Source of the DNA: Nitrospirae bacterium JdFR-86
Lineage (GTDB): Bacteria; Nitrospirota; Thermodesulfovibrionia; Thermodesulfovibrionales; JdFR-86
Direction: 5' to 3'
Length of the DNA: 51,029 nt
Assembly (NCBI GenBank): GCA_002011815.1
Contig: MTOV01000025.1
Location: forward strand, 1-51,029
The notes under the pieces are model-generated. The model searched no databases. It saw only the letters and a program-made list of their open reading frames with translations, and was not told the DNA's origin. Below, piece after piece: positions 35,403 through 44,219 of this stretch (the first letter of the stretch is position 1; every line of letters begins with the position of its first letter). Both the position numbers and the translations under genes were made by a program.

Positions 35403-37256
35403 TTAAAAAGCAGTCTTTATCCCTCCATAGAATGATATTCCAGGAGTTCCATAACCGCCTGCCTCTTCATAATCCTCATCGAAGAGGTTTTCAACACGTG
35501 CAAACAGAGTCAGATTTCTCTTCATCTTGTAGCTTCCGCTCAGGTTGACCAGACTATACGGTGCCAGATCCCTGCCTGCAGAGGAATCATATCTTTTGCC
35601 TACATAAATAAACTCTGCAAGCACAGAGGAGTTTTTATCAGCAAACCTTGCCGTGAGATTGAATTTATCTATCGGTCTTCTTGTAAGCCTCTGACCTGTG
35701 CTCTTATCCTCTGTGTCGAGATACGTATAGCTTGCCTTTAGATTAAAGGCATTTGTCAGTTTGAAGGTTGCATCTGTCTCGATGCCCTTTACCTCTGCCT
35801 CTGCAATGTTTGCAGCAGTCCATGTGGCAGGGTCTGTCTGGATAAGGTTTTCATACTCCTGTTCAAAATACGTTATTGAGACAGATGTCCTGTTTGAAAG
35901 ATCCTGGTCTATGCCGACTTCCCACGAAGTGCTCTCTTCAGGTTTTAAAGCAGAGTTTCCATATCCGGGCCAGAAAAGCTCGTTAAATGTCGGTGCCCTG
36001 AACCCTGTTGCATAACTTACCCTGAACCGGGCATTCGCTTCTTTTATATCCTGCACTGCACCAAGCCTGTAAGTAGTCTTACTGCCAAAGGTCTCATGGT
36101 CATCGTATCTCAAGCCGATATTAAATGTCACGTTTTCTTTTTTGAACTTTGTATTCAGATAAACCGCCTTGTTATCAACAGCCTTGTCAAATGTCCCTTC
36201 GTTCTCGCCTTTTTCATTTCTGTATTCAACTCCTACAGTAACGATTTCAGTGTCTGAGAGATAAAAATTATGCTGCCAGTCTACAGTGTCCATGCGTGTA
36301 GTGATGTCAGAGTTATACCATGAAGATGCAGCAGCGTCAGCGTCTCTTGTCTTGAGAATATCCTTAACAGTTGAGACTGTTAAGATGTGCTCCCAGTTAT
36401 CCGTTGGATAAAACTTCCCCTTGCCTGAGAGAACATAGTGGTTTCCGTGCTGGACATAATTCGGGTCGTCAGGCGAGGTTGTGCCAAAGTCCAGTTCATT
36501 GCGGGCGTAGTAATATCTGCCTGTGAATTCGAGTTCTGAGTTTTCCGCAACCTTAAAGCCGAACTTTCCGGACACAGAAACGTTTTTATAGCCGTCCTCT
36601 TCACTGCCGTCTTTTGCAACGGATATGCCGTCTGTCTTTAAATAAGAAGCAGTGATTCTGTAGTCAAAGCCTTTTTCTCCACCTGAAATGGTAAGAACAG
36701 GCTTGTAGGTATTAAACGAACCTGCTTCAAAAGAAAAATCTGTTTTTAATCTTCCCTTGCCTTTCTTGGTAATGATATTTATGACTCCAGCCATTGCCTC
36801 TGAGCCGTATATCGTGCTCTGAGGACCTTTTACTATTTCGATTCTTTCAATATCATCAACCTGAATGCCTGAGAAATCAAAGCTGCCTGTTGTCGTGCTT
36901 TTAACCTTAACCCCGTCTATCATGACAAGCGTCTGCTTTGAACTGCCGCCTCTCAGCAGCACGGTAGCGGACTTTCCTTTGCCTCCGCTCTGAACAAGAT
37001 TTAAATCAGAAACCTGCCTCAGAATATCCGTTACAAACTCCACATTCGCTTCTTTAATCTCCTCTTCGGTTATGACTATTACATCACTCGTAGCCTCTTC
37101 AAGAGGCTCTGCAAGCCTTGATGCAGTTACAACCACCTCTTCAATCGTTACTGTTTCCGCTGCCCATGCTGACGAGATTATCAGAAAGGGCAAGAGCAAC
37201 ACCCATAATCTGTGCATAAAATTTTTCCTCCTGTAAGTTTTTTTGAACTGACTCAT
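35403..37256 (-). CDS. btuB: TonB-dependent outer-membrane cobalamin receptor (BtuB-like)
   Basis: 617 residues. A signal peptide ends at SSAWA, then a TonB box TIEEVVVTASR. The plug domain has ATSDVIVITEEEI, VLLRGGSSKQTLVMIDGVKVK, and IVKGPQSTIYGSEAMAGVINIITKKGKG; a 22-strand-type barrel follows and ends in aromatic F (KTAF). It should bring cobalamin or related corrinoids across the outer membrane. ATG 37256 has AAGGAGG seven bases upstream; a second in-frame ATG at 37217 also has AGGAGG and would give a more compact signal peptide. A B12 riboswitch lies directly upstream and the BtuCDF genes follow further on. Confidence 0.92.
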   Translation of the reverse strand: MSQFKKTYRRKNFMHRLWVLLLPFLIISSAWAAETVTIEEVVVTASRLAEPLEEATSDVIVITEEEIKEANVEFVTDILRQVSDLNLVQSGGKGKSATVLLRGGSSKQTLVMIDGVKVKSTTTGSFDFSGIQVDDIERIEIVKGPQSTIYGSEAMAGVINIITKKGKGRLKTDFSFEAGSFNTYKPVLTISGGEKGFDYRITASYLKTDGISVAKDGSEEDGYKNVSVSGKFGFKVAENSELEFTGRYYYARNELDFGTTSPDDPNYVQHGNHYVLSGKGKFYPTDNWEHILTVSTVKDILKTRDADAAASSWYNSDITTRMDTVDWQHNFYLSDTEIVTVGVEYRNEKGENEGTFDKAVDNKAVYLNTKFKKENVTFNIGLRYDDHETFGSKTTYRLGAVQDIKEANARFRVSYATGFRAPTFNELFWPGYGNSALKPEESTSWEVGIDQDLSNRTSVSITYFEQEYENLIQTDPATWTAANIAEAEVKGIETDATFKLTNAFNLKASYTYLDTEDKSTGQRLTRRPIDKFNLTARFADKNSSVLAEFIYVGKRYDSSAGRDLAPYSLVNLSGSYKMKRNLTLFARVENLFDEDYEEAGGYGTPGISFYGGIKTAF

Positions 37257-37292
37257 AAAAAAACCTCCTTCTTCCCTCGAAGGGTGTGGTTT

Positions 37293-37433
37293 AGAGGTAT
37301 CGAGGGTATCCTGACTCAGGGCATCCTACTCGCCAGCCTTCCCAGCTGTTACAGCCAGTGGCTTTTGGCTTTCGTTCCCTTCACAGTTGCGGGGCAGTTC
37401 CCGATTTTCACGGGATTCCCCTCAAATACCTCT
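37293..37433 (-). ncRNA. Cobalamin (B12) riboswitch of btuB
   Basis: On the minus strand: AGGTAT (outer arm, about 37428-37433) pairs with ATACCT (37295-37300) as P1; then GGGAATCCCG, GCCACTGG (near 37353-37361), GGGAAGGC and the B12 box GAGTCAGGATACCC (37304-37317). All are hallmarks of cobalamin riboswitches. The ribosome site of btuB (37264-37269) lies 23 bases after the aptamer, and CCCTCGA/TTCGAGGG arms lie between, so control of translation is plausible. Adenosylcobalamin binding normally turns such genes off. Confidence 0.92.
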
Positions 37434-37440
37434 TTTTAAA

Positions 37441-37493
37441 CTGCCAAAGGCAGCTTTATATCCGAACTAGCCAGGCAGTTGCAACTCAACCCG
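37441..37493 (-). repeat. 53-bp direct repeat, copy 1 (promoter-proximal)
   Basis: This unit and the one at 37539-37591 match at 51 of 53 positions. It begins CTGCCAAAGGCAG on the plus strand, itself a small hairpin. On the minus strand it carries TTGCAA (37479-37484), 18 bases, TATAAA (37455-37460), a promoter-like pair that would start transcription near 37448, just before the riboswitch P1. Confidence 0.85.
37455..37484 (-). promoter_or_regulatory. Promoter-like element of the btuB riboswitch, within repeat copy 1
   Basis: TTGCAA-18-TATAAA on the minus strand, with predicted start near 37448, 15 bases upstream of the riboswitch P1 stem. The same pair is present 98 bases upstream in copy 2 (37553-37582). 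Consensus match is moderate. Confidence 0.5.
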
Positions 37494-37538
37494 TTGCCCC
37501 TGTCGCAGAGCAATTAAGCTCGCTGGGGCCGTTGCCCC

Positions 37539-37591
37539 CTGCCAAAGGCAGCTTTATATCCGAACCAGCCAGGCAGTTGCAACTCAATCCG
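37539..37591 (-). repeat. 53-bp direct repeat, copy 2 (btuD-proximal)
   Basis: Second copy, 98 bases from the first, differing at two bases. It lies 19 bases after the btuD stop. A third, partial unit (CTGCCAAA then AGCAG) follows at about 37597-37610 and runs into the btuD stop. The spacer (37494-37538) and both edges share GGGGCAACGG-type sequence, so the duplicated block may be larger and decayed at its edges. Confidence 0.85.
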
Positions 37592-37609
37592 TGCCCCTGC
37601 CAAAAGCAG

Positions 37610-38353
37610 TCAGTAGCTGATGAACGCACCTTCCTTAACCCTGTGAACTCTAATCCCAACATCAAACGCCTCCTGAAGATAATCCTCCCTCAGCACTTCA
37701 TCAGGAGAGCCGATACCCAGAATCCTTCCTTCCTTTACGAGTATCAGCCTCTCGAACTGAAACGCCAGATTTATGTCATGAAGCGCCATAACTATGGAGA
37801 TGCTTCTGTCCTCCCTAAGCTCTTTAAGCAGCCTTATTATCTCTATCTGATACCTTATGTCGAGGTTCGCCAATGGCTCATCAAGCAGAAGTATGCCTGC
37901 TCCCTGAAGAAGCGTCATTGCGATAAACGCCCTTCTTCTTTCACCACCGCTCAAATTCGTTACAAGAGAGCCCTTTTTGTCACCAAGCCCAACCATTCTT
38001 ACTGCGTCCTCGACAGTCAAGGCAGGAGGTATGTCATAGGGATAAAGTCCCATCTCGACAAGCTCTTTAACCCTGAAAGGCACATTCATATCAAGCACCT
38101 GTGGAAGATAGCTCAGGAGCTTTGCCCTGTCTTTATTCCGGTAAGAGCTTATGGTCTTCCCCCAGAGCATCACTTCCCCTTTGTCCGGCTTGAGTATTCC
38201 ACTCAGAAGCTTAAGTATCGTTGACTTGCCTGAACCGTTTGCACCCAAGAGCCCTACGAATTCAGCATCTCCTATCGAGAAGCTGAGCCCTTCTATGAAC
38301 TTCTCCCCTGTATAGGAAAACGAAACGTTTTTAAGTTCAAGTACCGAGGACAT
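37610..38353 (-). CDS. btuD: Cobalamin ABC transporter ATP-binding protein
   Basis: 247 residues. Walker A GANGSGKST (about 34-42), a signature LSGGERRRAFIAMTLL (about 133-148) and Walker B ILLLDEPLANLD are all intact, with the H-loop in IVMALHDINLAF. It belongs to the FecE/BtuD branch that drives type II metal-chelate and B12 importers. It overlaps btuC by 17 bases. B12 rather than siderophore as substrate is inferred from the riboswitch-led cob operon in which it sits. Confidence 0.9.
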   Translation of the reverse strand: MSSVLELKNVSFSYTGEKFIEGLSFSIGDAEFVGLLGANGSGKSTILKLLSGILKPDKGEVMLWGKTISSYRNKDRAKLLSYLPQVLDMNVPFRVKELVEMGLYPYDIPPALTVEDAVRMVGLGDKKGSLVTNLSGGERRRAFIAMTLLQGAGILLLDEPLANLDIRYQIEIIRLLKELREDRSISIVMALHDINLAFQFERLILVKEGRILGIGSPDEVLREDYLQEAFDVGIRVHRVKEGAFISY

Positions 38354-39299
38354 CCCGCCTCCTTAAGAGATAAAGAAAATACGGTGCACCGAGCATTGCA
38401 GTGATTATCCCTGAGGGAATTTCCACCGGCTGAAGCACCGCCCTGCCTATCAGGTCAGAAACAACAAGGAGCATACTTCCTCCAAGTGCGGATGCAGGTA
38501 TCAATATCCTGCTGTCCGAACCTATGAAAAACCTCATTATATGAGGTATGAGAAGCCCTATAAAGCCCACCATCCCTCCAAGAGAAACAGAGGAAGCCGT
38601 AAGAAGACTGACTGCGATGAACAACAAAGTCGTCTCCTTTCTTGGAGAAAACCCAAGACTGTGGCAGAGGTCATCACCGAGCATGAGACTGTTTAACGCC
38701 TTTGCTCTCTTCAGCGCTATAAAGAGTCCAATAACAATAAACGCAAGACCGTAGGGGATTAACGACCAGTCTGCCATGCCGAGGTCTCCGAACATCCAGA
38801 GCACAGCCCTTCTGAGCCCCTCGTTCGTGGACACACTCATAAGAAGCATAAGCACTGCTGAAAACAAAAACCCCACGCCTATGCCTGCAAGCAAAAGTCT
38901 TTCAGGCAGGATACCGCCCCGCCTCCAGCCCATAACCCCGATTATCCCTCCTGTTATCATCGCACCAGTGAATGCAAGCACAGGGATTGTAAATGCTCCG
39001 AAAAGAACCATGCCTGATACAATTCCGGTTGCCGCCATAAGCGTTGCCCCGCTTGAAAGCCCTAATATATACGGGTCGGCAAGAGGGTTACGGAGCATGC
39101 CCTGAAGCACTGCGCCTGAAGCACCAAGCGCCATACCCATTAATGCTGCAATAATCACCCTCGGAAACCTTATGGATAAAACAATCTCCTTTTCTATGCC
39201 GGTCATCGCAAAAGGGTTTATCAGCTTCGGCACCATAAGAAGAGAAACCAGAGAAACAATCACTGCACTTAAAACTAAAATCATCATCCTCAGTTTCAT
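38337..39299 (-). CDS. btuC: Cobalamin ABC transporter permease
   Basis: 320 residues, with about ten hydrophobic helices, FecCD/BtuC family. Motifs: IVLSIRFPRVIIAALMG, ALGASGAVLQGMLRNPLADPYILGLSSGA, and GFIGLLIPHIMRFFIGSDSR, which includes the coupling helix for the ATPase. Forms the BtuC2D2 channel. The ATG overlaps the btuF stop (ATGA). Confidence 0.93.
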   Translation of the reverse strand: MKLRMMILVLSAVIVSLVSLLMVPKLINPFAMTGIEKEIVLSIRFPRVIIAALMGMALGASGAVLQGMLRNPLADPYILGLSSGATLMAATGIVSGMVLFGAFTIPVLAFTGAMITGGIIGVMGWRRGGILPERLLLAGIGVGFLFSAVLMLLMSVSTNEGLRRAVLWMFGDLGMADWSLIPYGLAFIVIGLFIALKRAKALNSLMLGDDLCHSLGFSPRKETTLLFIAVSLLTASSVSLGGMVGFIGLLIPHIMRFFIGSDSRILIPASALGGSMLLVVSDLIGRAVLQPVEIPSGIITAMLGAPYFLYLLRRRDVLGT

Positions 39300-40132
39300 T
39301 TACCGCCCTCAGCAAGTATCTTTGCCATCTCCTCCATGCCATCTATTACACGGGGTCCGAGCCTGTAGAGACTGTCGCTCATATAAAAGACCCTGTTATT
39401 CCTTACCGCAGGGGTGCTCCTGAGCCTGTCCAAAAGCCTTTTGGAGACCTTCTCTATGCTTTCATGACCGCTGCCCCTGCCTATGATGATGAAGTCCGGC
39501 TTCTGTCTTATAACCTCTTCAATGGAATACTTTGGATAGCTCATGCCTGCGCCGGACGCTATGTTTTTATAGCCAAGAAGCTCTATAACATCATTAATAG
39601 CCGTATTTGGACCAGCAACTATCAATGGTTCAGGCCAGATGATAAAAAGCACTTTCTTCCCGGACAGACGCCTTGCCCTCCGGAATCTTTCTATTGTCTG
39701 TTCTATCCTCCGGGCAAGCTCCTCTGCACTGTCCTGAATACCAAGCACTCTGCCCATCTCCCTGACTGCGTCCGGAAGTTCATAAATCCTTCTTGCCCTG
39801 AAAACATAGGTCTTGATGTTCAGGGAGTTTAATCTCATCTGGAATTCCTTCGGGTTTCCATCTGTTGTCATCACCACGATATCCGGCTTTAGCGATACAA
39901 CTGCCTCAAGCGAAGGATTTGACATTCCGCCTATCTTCGGCTTTTCCTTTGCCCGGGAAGGATGGTCGCAGAATGTGGTAACACCGACAATTCTGTCCTC
40001 CAAGCCGAGGGCATAGAGTATTTCGGTCATGCTCGGCGCTAAAGAGACAATACGCTCAGGCACCTTCCCTGCTGCATAACACAGAGAAACAAAGAACAAT
40101 ACGATGATTAAACTGCCTGCCCGCCTACTCAT
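39296..40132 (-). CDS. btuF: Cobalamin-binding periplasmic protein
   Basis: 278 residues with a signal peptide (LIIVLFFVSLCYA) and no lipobox, so soluble. The helical-backbone binding fold has VPERIVSLAPSMTEILYALGLEDRIVGVTTFCDHP, typical of BtuF, and VVSLKPDIVV. It captures corrinoid and delivers it to BtuCD. It overlaps cobD upstream by eight bases and btuC downstream by four. Confidence 0.92.
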   Translation of the reverse strand: MSRRAGSLIIVLFFVSLCYAAGKVPERIVSLAPSMTEILYALGLEDRIVGVTTFCDHPSRAKEKPKIGGMSNPSLEAVVSLKPDIVVMTTDGNPKEFQMRLNSLNIKTYVFRARRIYELPDAVREMGRVLGIQDSAEELARRIEQTIERFRRARRLSGKKVLFIIWPEPLIVAGPNTAINDVIELLGYKNIASGAGMSYPKYSIEEVIRQKPDFIIIGRGSGHESIEKVSKRLLDRLRSTPAVRNNRVFYMSDSLYRLGPRVIDGMEEMAKILAEGGK

Positions 40133-41165
40133 CTGAAAGCTCCCTGATAAGCATCTTGTTTTCCCTGCGCCTCTTTACAGCAACCCTTATATGGCTGCTG
40201 CCGAGACCTTTAAAATCCGAGCAATCCCTGACGGCAATATGTCTTTCCAGGAGTCTGTCTATGAGTTTTTTTGCATTCTTAATCTCCAATAAATAAAAGT
40301 TTGCACTTGAGGGATAAAACCTGATTCCGAATTTCTTAAACTGTCCTTCAAGAAACTGCTTTTCTTTCGGGATAAGCGCAAGTGTCTTTTCCTTAAAAGC
40401 CTCATCATCGATTGCAGTAATTGCTGCCTGCTCAGCAAGACTGTTTACTGTCCATGGCTCTTTATATGCCTTCAGCTTTCTTACAAGCCGGGAAGGAAAA
40501 ACACCAAAACCAATCCGCAGTCCGGAAAGGGCATAGAACTTGGTCATAGACCTGAGGACTATAAGATACGGGTTGTCTTTAACCCTGCTGATGACCGACT
40601 CTTCAGGACAGAAGTCCATAAACGCCTCATCCACAACGAGCACGCATTTATGTCTCTTTGCCGCCTCTGCAATCTCAAGCACAGAGTCCTTTTTAAGAAT
40701 ATCCCCTGTAGGATTGTTCGGATTGCAGAGAAAAGCCATATCCATACCCTTTATGGCAGAAATAAACTCAGAGGGATTGAGCTTAAAGCCGTCTTTTCTT
40801 TTCAGCATGAAGTGCTTAATGCTGGCTTCCCCTGCCATGCACGCTCTTTCATACTCTGAAAATGTAGGCTGGGGTATGAGAACCCTTCCTGGCTTCAATG
40901 CCCTTGGAATGAGATAAATCAGCTCTGTGCTTCCGTTTCCGCAGATTACTGTTTCAGGGTCAACGCCGTAGTGTTCAGAGATTTTTTCTCTCAGCCTTTT
41001 TGTCTCAGGGTCTGGATAGTTATGCAAGGACGCAAGGTGCTTCTTTATTTCCCTCTCCACGGACTTTGGGACTCCAAGCGGGTTTATGGATGCACTGAAG
41101 TCGACAATCTTTTCTTCTCCTGTGCCCAATTGTTCTGCCAGCCTGTAGATATTCCCGCCGTGCAT
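40125..41165 (-). CDS. cobD: L-threonine-O-3-phosphate decarboxylase CobD
   Basis: 346 residues from ATG 41165, which overlaps the cbiB stop as TGATG and has GGAGG five bases upstream; an in-frame GTG at 41177 is less suitable. It begins MHGGNIYRLAEQLG, the hallmark of CobD, a PLP enzyme of the histidinol-phosphate aminotransferase fold that makes aminopropanol phosphate for the cobalamin nucleotide loop. Motifs: DFSASINPLGVPKSV, GNGSTELIYLIPRAL, NPNNPTGD and the PLP lysine in SMTKFYALSGLRIGFG. Confidence 0.93.
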   Translation of the reverse strand: MHGGNIYRLAEQLGTGEEKIVDFSASINPLGVPKSVEREIKKHLASLHNYPDPETKRLREKISEHYGVDPETVICGNGSTELIYLIPRALKPGRVLIPQPTFSEYERACMAGEASIKHFMLKRKDGFKLNPSEFISAIKGMDMAFLCNPNNPTGDILKKDSVLEIAEAAKRHKCVLVVDEAFMDFCPEESVISRVKDNPYLIVLRSMTKFYALSGLRIGFGVFPSRLVRKLKAYKEPWTVNSLAEQAAITAIDDEAFKEKTLALIPKEKQFLEGQFKKFGIRFYPSSANFYLLEIKNAKKLIDRLLERHIAVRDCSDFKGLGSSHIRVAVKRRRENKMLIRELSDE

Positions 41166-42133
41166 CACATCCTCCACCAGAGATAAACACCAGAGACTGA
41201 AACCAAAAGTCCGAGCAACGCAGTAGCAATCGTAATGTTTATAGCCTGCCGGGTTGCATCCAGGAGATTCTTGCCGTTGTCCTTACCGATGTAAGGCTTC
41301 TTTACAGTTACTCCTCCGTATGTCGAAGCGCCTCCAAGCCTTACGCCAAGAGCGCCTGCCATTGCTGCCTCAGGAACACCGCTGTTCGGGCTAGGATGCT
41401 TCCTGCCGTCCTGGAACATTGTCTTCAGCGAACTGAAAGCCGTTGACAACGAACAGGAGACAAAGGCAGACGAGACAGCAATAAGTGCTCCGGTTACCCG
41501 TGCAGGAATGTAGTTTAAAATGTCATCAAGCCTTGCTGCTGCCCAGCCGAAGTCTTTATACCTGTCGTTCTTATACCCGACCATTGAATCCAGCGTATTT
41601 ACAGCCTTGTAGGCTATGGCAAGCGGCAACCCGCCTGTCGCAAGATAAAAAAGAGGCGCTATCACCCCGTCTGAAGTGTTCTCTGCAAGGGTCTCTATCG
41701 TTGCCCTGAGTATATCTTCCTCATTCAAAGACTCTGTATCCCTGCCTACAATATGACTGAGCCTGAGCCTTGCCTCGCCAATATCACCTTCTTTTACTGC
41801 CTCAAGAACCCCTTTTGCAGAATCTACAAGCCCCCTCAGGGCAACAGTAGTAGAAATGAGATATACCATCGCAGCAGAACTGAACAGGGCTAATACGCCA
41901 CGGGTAGACAACCGCAATACCTTATGAAAACCAAGCGCTGCAAGAAATGAAACACCTACAATGATTATGACCAGCAAGACGCCTCCCAGCCGGTCTTTCA
42001 GGCGTCTTCTAAGAAAACTTTCCGTTCTCGTTATGGCACTGCCCATCATTCTTACAGGATGCGGAAGCCACCGCGGGTCTCCAATCAGACCATCTACGGC
42101 AAAAGCAAACACCAGCTCAAGAGGACTTACCAC
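41165..42133 (-). CDS. cbiB: Adenosylcobinamide-phosphate synthase CbiB
   Basis: 322 residues from GTG 42133, which has AAGGAGG five bases upstream and overlaps the cbiP stop; an open frame back to 42187 lies inside cbiP. Membrane protein with the motifs VDGLIGDPRWLPHPVRMMG, LAENTSDGVIAPLFYLATGG and NSGVPEAAMAGALGVRLGG. It joins aminopropanol phosphate from CobD to cobyric acid. Called CobD in the aerobic nomenclature. Confidence 0.95.
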   Translation of the reverse strand: MVSPLELVFAFAVDGLIGDPRWLPHPVRMMGSAITRTESFLRRRLKDRLGGVLLVIIIVGVSFLAALGFHKVLRLSTRGVLALFSSAAMVYLISTTVALRGLVDSAKGVLEAVKEGDIGEARLRLSHIVGRDTESLNEEDILRATIETLAENTSDGVIAPLFYLATGGLPLAIAYKAVNTLDSMVGYKNDRYKDFGWAAARLDDILNYIPARVTGALIAVSSAFVSCSLSTAFSSLKTMFQDGRKHPSPNSGVPEAAMAGALGVRLGGASTYGGVTVKKPYIGKDNGKNLLDATRQAINITIATALLGLLVSVSGVYLWWRM

Positions 42134-43605
42134 AGAAGCCTCCTTATGAATTCCATGTCGAGGTTGTCCCTGACGAACGCTGCCCACCTTTCGATTTTCT
42201 GCTCTTTTATCTCCGAGTATTCAACAGGTCTGTTCTGAACAGGTAAGCCTTTCTTCTCCCTCAGGGAGTTCAAAAGCCACAGCCTGAATTCATCATTGTC
42301 AAATATCCCGTGTATATAAGTGCCCCATACATTGCCGTTTAAAGAACCGTCGGCGACTGTTTGATTCCCAGAGAAGCGGTGTAGCCTGAAAAGCCCTACT
42401 TCACCTTTTGTAACACCCATGTGTATCTCGTAACCCCTGACCAGCCCTTTAAATCCTCCGCATAATGGCTCTGCTTCCACCTGAGACGTCACCTTCGTAT
42501 TTTTGATCTCTGTCTCGATATCAAGCAGCCCAATGCCTTTAGCCTCTTTTATGTCTCCTTCTATTGCCAGCGGGTCTTTTATTGTCTTTCCGAGCATCTG
42601 ATAGCCCCCACAGATGCCTGCAACAACCACTCCTTTTTTCGCTGCCCTCTTTATGCTTTCTTCGATACCGCTTTCCCTTATAAACAGAAGGTCTTTTATG
42701 GTGTTTTTCGAGCCGGGTATGATAAGGAGGTCTGCGTTTTCTATGTCGCTCTTATTTACCGAATAAACCACCTCTACATCAGGTTCATAGAAGAAAGGGT
42801 CAAAATCTGTGAAGTTGGAGATATAGTTAAGTCTTACTATCACAATTCGTATAGCATTGTGCTGTGGTTTTCGGGCACTGAAGGTTTCAAGGTTAAGTCC
42901 GTCCTCTTCACTTAACCCTATACCCCTCACATACGGTATTACGCCTATCACCGGTATGCCTGTCTTTTCCTTTATCATGTGCAAGCCGGGCAGCAGAATG
43001 TCTTTATCACCACGGAATTTGTTTATCACGAATCCTTTTATATGCTCGGCATCACCATTAAGCAGACCTACAGTGCCGTAAAAGGATGCAAAGACTCCAC
43101 CCCTGTCTATGTCTCCCACCAGGAGGACAGGTGACCTTGTATACCTTGCCACCTTCATGTTCACTATTTCGTCATCCATGAGGTTTATCTCTGCAGGGCT
43201 TCCTGCACCTTCGATAATGATGAGTTCGTATTGCCTGCTGAGCCTTTCATATGCTGCTGTTACAGCCTGCCACGCTTCGTTCTTAAAGGCATAGTATTGC
43301 TTTGCCGTCATGTTTGAGTGCACCCTGCCGTTTACAATCACCTGACAACCTTTTTCCCCTACTGCCTTAAGCAATATGGGATTCATGTCCGCAGAGGGTT
43401 TAACACCGGCAGCCTCAGCCTGAAGGGCATGTGCACGTCCTATCTCGCAGCCGTCCTCTGTGATATAAGAGTTCAGTGCCATGTTCTGTGCCTTAAAAGG
43501 CGCTACCTTAACTCCTGCGTCTCTAAATATCCTCAAAAGCCCTGCAACTAAAAGACTCTTGCCTGCACCTGAACACGTCCCCTGCACCATCAGCGCCCTT
43601 GACAT
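42127..43605 (-). CDS. cbiP: Adenosylcobyric acid synthase (glutamine-hydrolysing)
   Basis: 492 residues. CbiP/CobQ amidates four side chains of adenosylcobyrinate a,c-diamide. The N-terminal dethiobiotin-synthetase-like domain opens ALMVQGTCSGAGKSLLVAGLLRI, with KAQNMALNSYIT and IIEGAGSPAEINL. The C-terminal glutamine amidotransferase domain has VAGICGGYQMLGK with its catalytic Cys, and IHGIFDN with a His near the end. Start overlaps the cobC stop by one base (TAATG). Confidence 0.96.
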   Translation of the reverse strand: MSRALMVQGTCSGAGKSLLVAGLLRIFRDAGVKVAPFKAQNMALNSYITEDGCEIGRAHALQAEAAGVKPSADMNPILLKAVGEKGCQVIVNGRVHSNMTAKQYYAFKNEAWQAVTAAYERLSRQYELIIIEGAGSPAEINLMDDEIVNMKVARYTRSPVLLVGDIDRGGVFASFYGTVGLLNGDAEHIKGFVINKFRGDKDILLPGLHMIKEKTGIPVIGVIPYVRGIGLSEEDGLNLETFSARKPQHNAIRIVIVRLNYISNFTDFDPFFYEPDVEVVYSVNKSDIENADLLIIPGSKNTIKDLLFIRESGIEESIKRAAKKGVVVAGICGGYQMLGKTIKDPLAIEGDIKEAKGIGLLDIETEIKNTKVTSQVEAEPLCGGFKGLVRGYEIHMGVTKGEVGLFRLHRFSGNQTVADGSLNGNVWGTYIHGIFDNDEFRLWLLNSLREKKGLPVQNRPVEYSEIKEQKIERWAAFVRDNLDMEFIRRLLW

Positions 43606-44219
43606 TAAAAACCCCCTCCGTTTACGAGCTTAACCACTGGGTAGTCGTCCCAAACCTCGATGATATTTACTGCAGCGTAGTCCTGCTCTATCCTGAAGAT
43701 GTTCTCCAGAGGAACCCCCATAAAATGGCAGAGCATTATCCTGTTTACGCCGCCGTGGGCAACAACCGAGATTGCATCTCCGTTGTGTCGGCTCAGTATC
43801 GCTTCAAGTGCCTTTATGACCCTGTCCCTGACCTCAGTGGTGCTTTCTCCGCCTACAGGACTGAACCTTAAAGGGTCTTTTACCCACGCATCAAACTCTT
43901 CAGGATACTTCTGCCTTATCTCATCAAAACTCATCCCTTCCCAAAGACCAAAATTCCTCTCCCTTAATTCAGAAACCACGATTGGCTTAAGACCGTGCTC
44001 GCTGGCTATAATCTCAGCGCTTTTGACTGCCCTTGAAAGATTGGAACAGTAAACTGCTTTTAACCCTGGATTTGTAAGTGTCTTTTTTATAAACTTCGAC
44101 GCCCTTTTTACCTGTTCTATTCCGTTTGCCGAAAGCGGGACATCAAGGCTTCCCTTGTAGCGTTTCTCTTTGCTTCCTTCTGTTTCTCCGTGCCTGACTA
44201 AATATAAAGTCGTGACCAT
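43605..44219 (-). CDS. cobC: Alpha-ribazole phosphatase-like histidine phosphatase
   Basis: 204 residues. The histidine-phosphatase motif LYLVRHGETEGSKEKRYKGSLDVPLS and the C-terminal SVVAHGGVNRIML place it in the phosphoglycerate-mutase superfamily. The location between cobS and cbiP argues for CobC, which removes phosphate from alpha-ribazole phosphate (or cobalamin 5'-phosphate). It overlaps cobS by 22 bases. Without the context the family would not fix the substrate. Confidence 0.88.
   Translation of the reverse strand: MVTTLYLVRHGETEGSKEKRYKGSLDVPLSANGIEQVKRASKFIKKTLTNPGLKAVYCSNLSRAVKSAEIIASEHGLKPIVVSELRERNFGLWEGMSFDEIRQKYPEEFDAWVKDPLRFSPVGGESTTEVRDRVIKALEAILSRHNGDAISVVAHGGVNRIMLCHFMGVPLENIFRIEQDYAAVNIIEVWDDYPVVKLVNGGGF

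Noticed and set aside
37441-37591. Two direct repeats as a minimal CRISPR array
   Set aside because: 53-bp units are too long, there are only two full copies, they contain promoter-like elements and no cas gene is near.
37358-38224. A 288-codon plus-strand open frame across the riboswitch, the repeats and btuD
   Set aside because: It is antisense to btuD and the aptamer; the repeated peptide segments are just the 53-bp repeats read in frame, and no family match is apparent.
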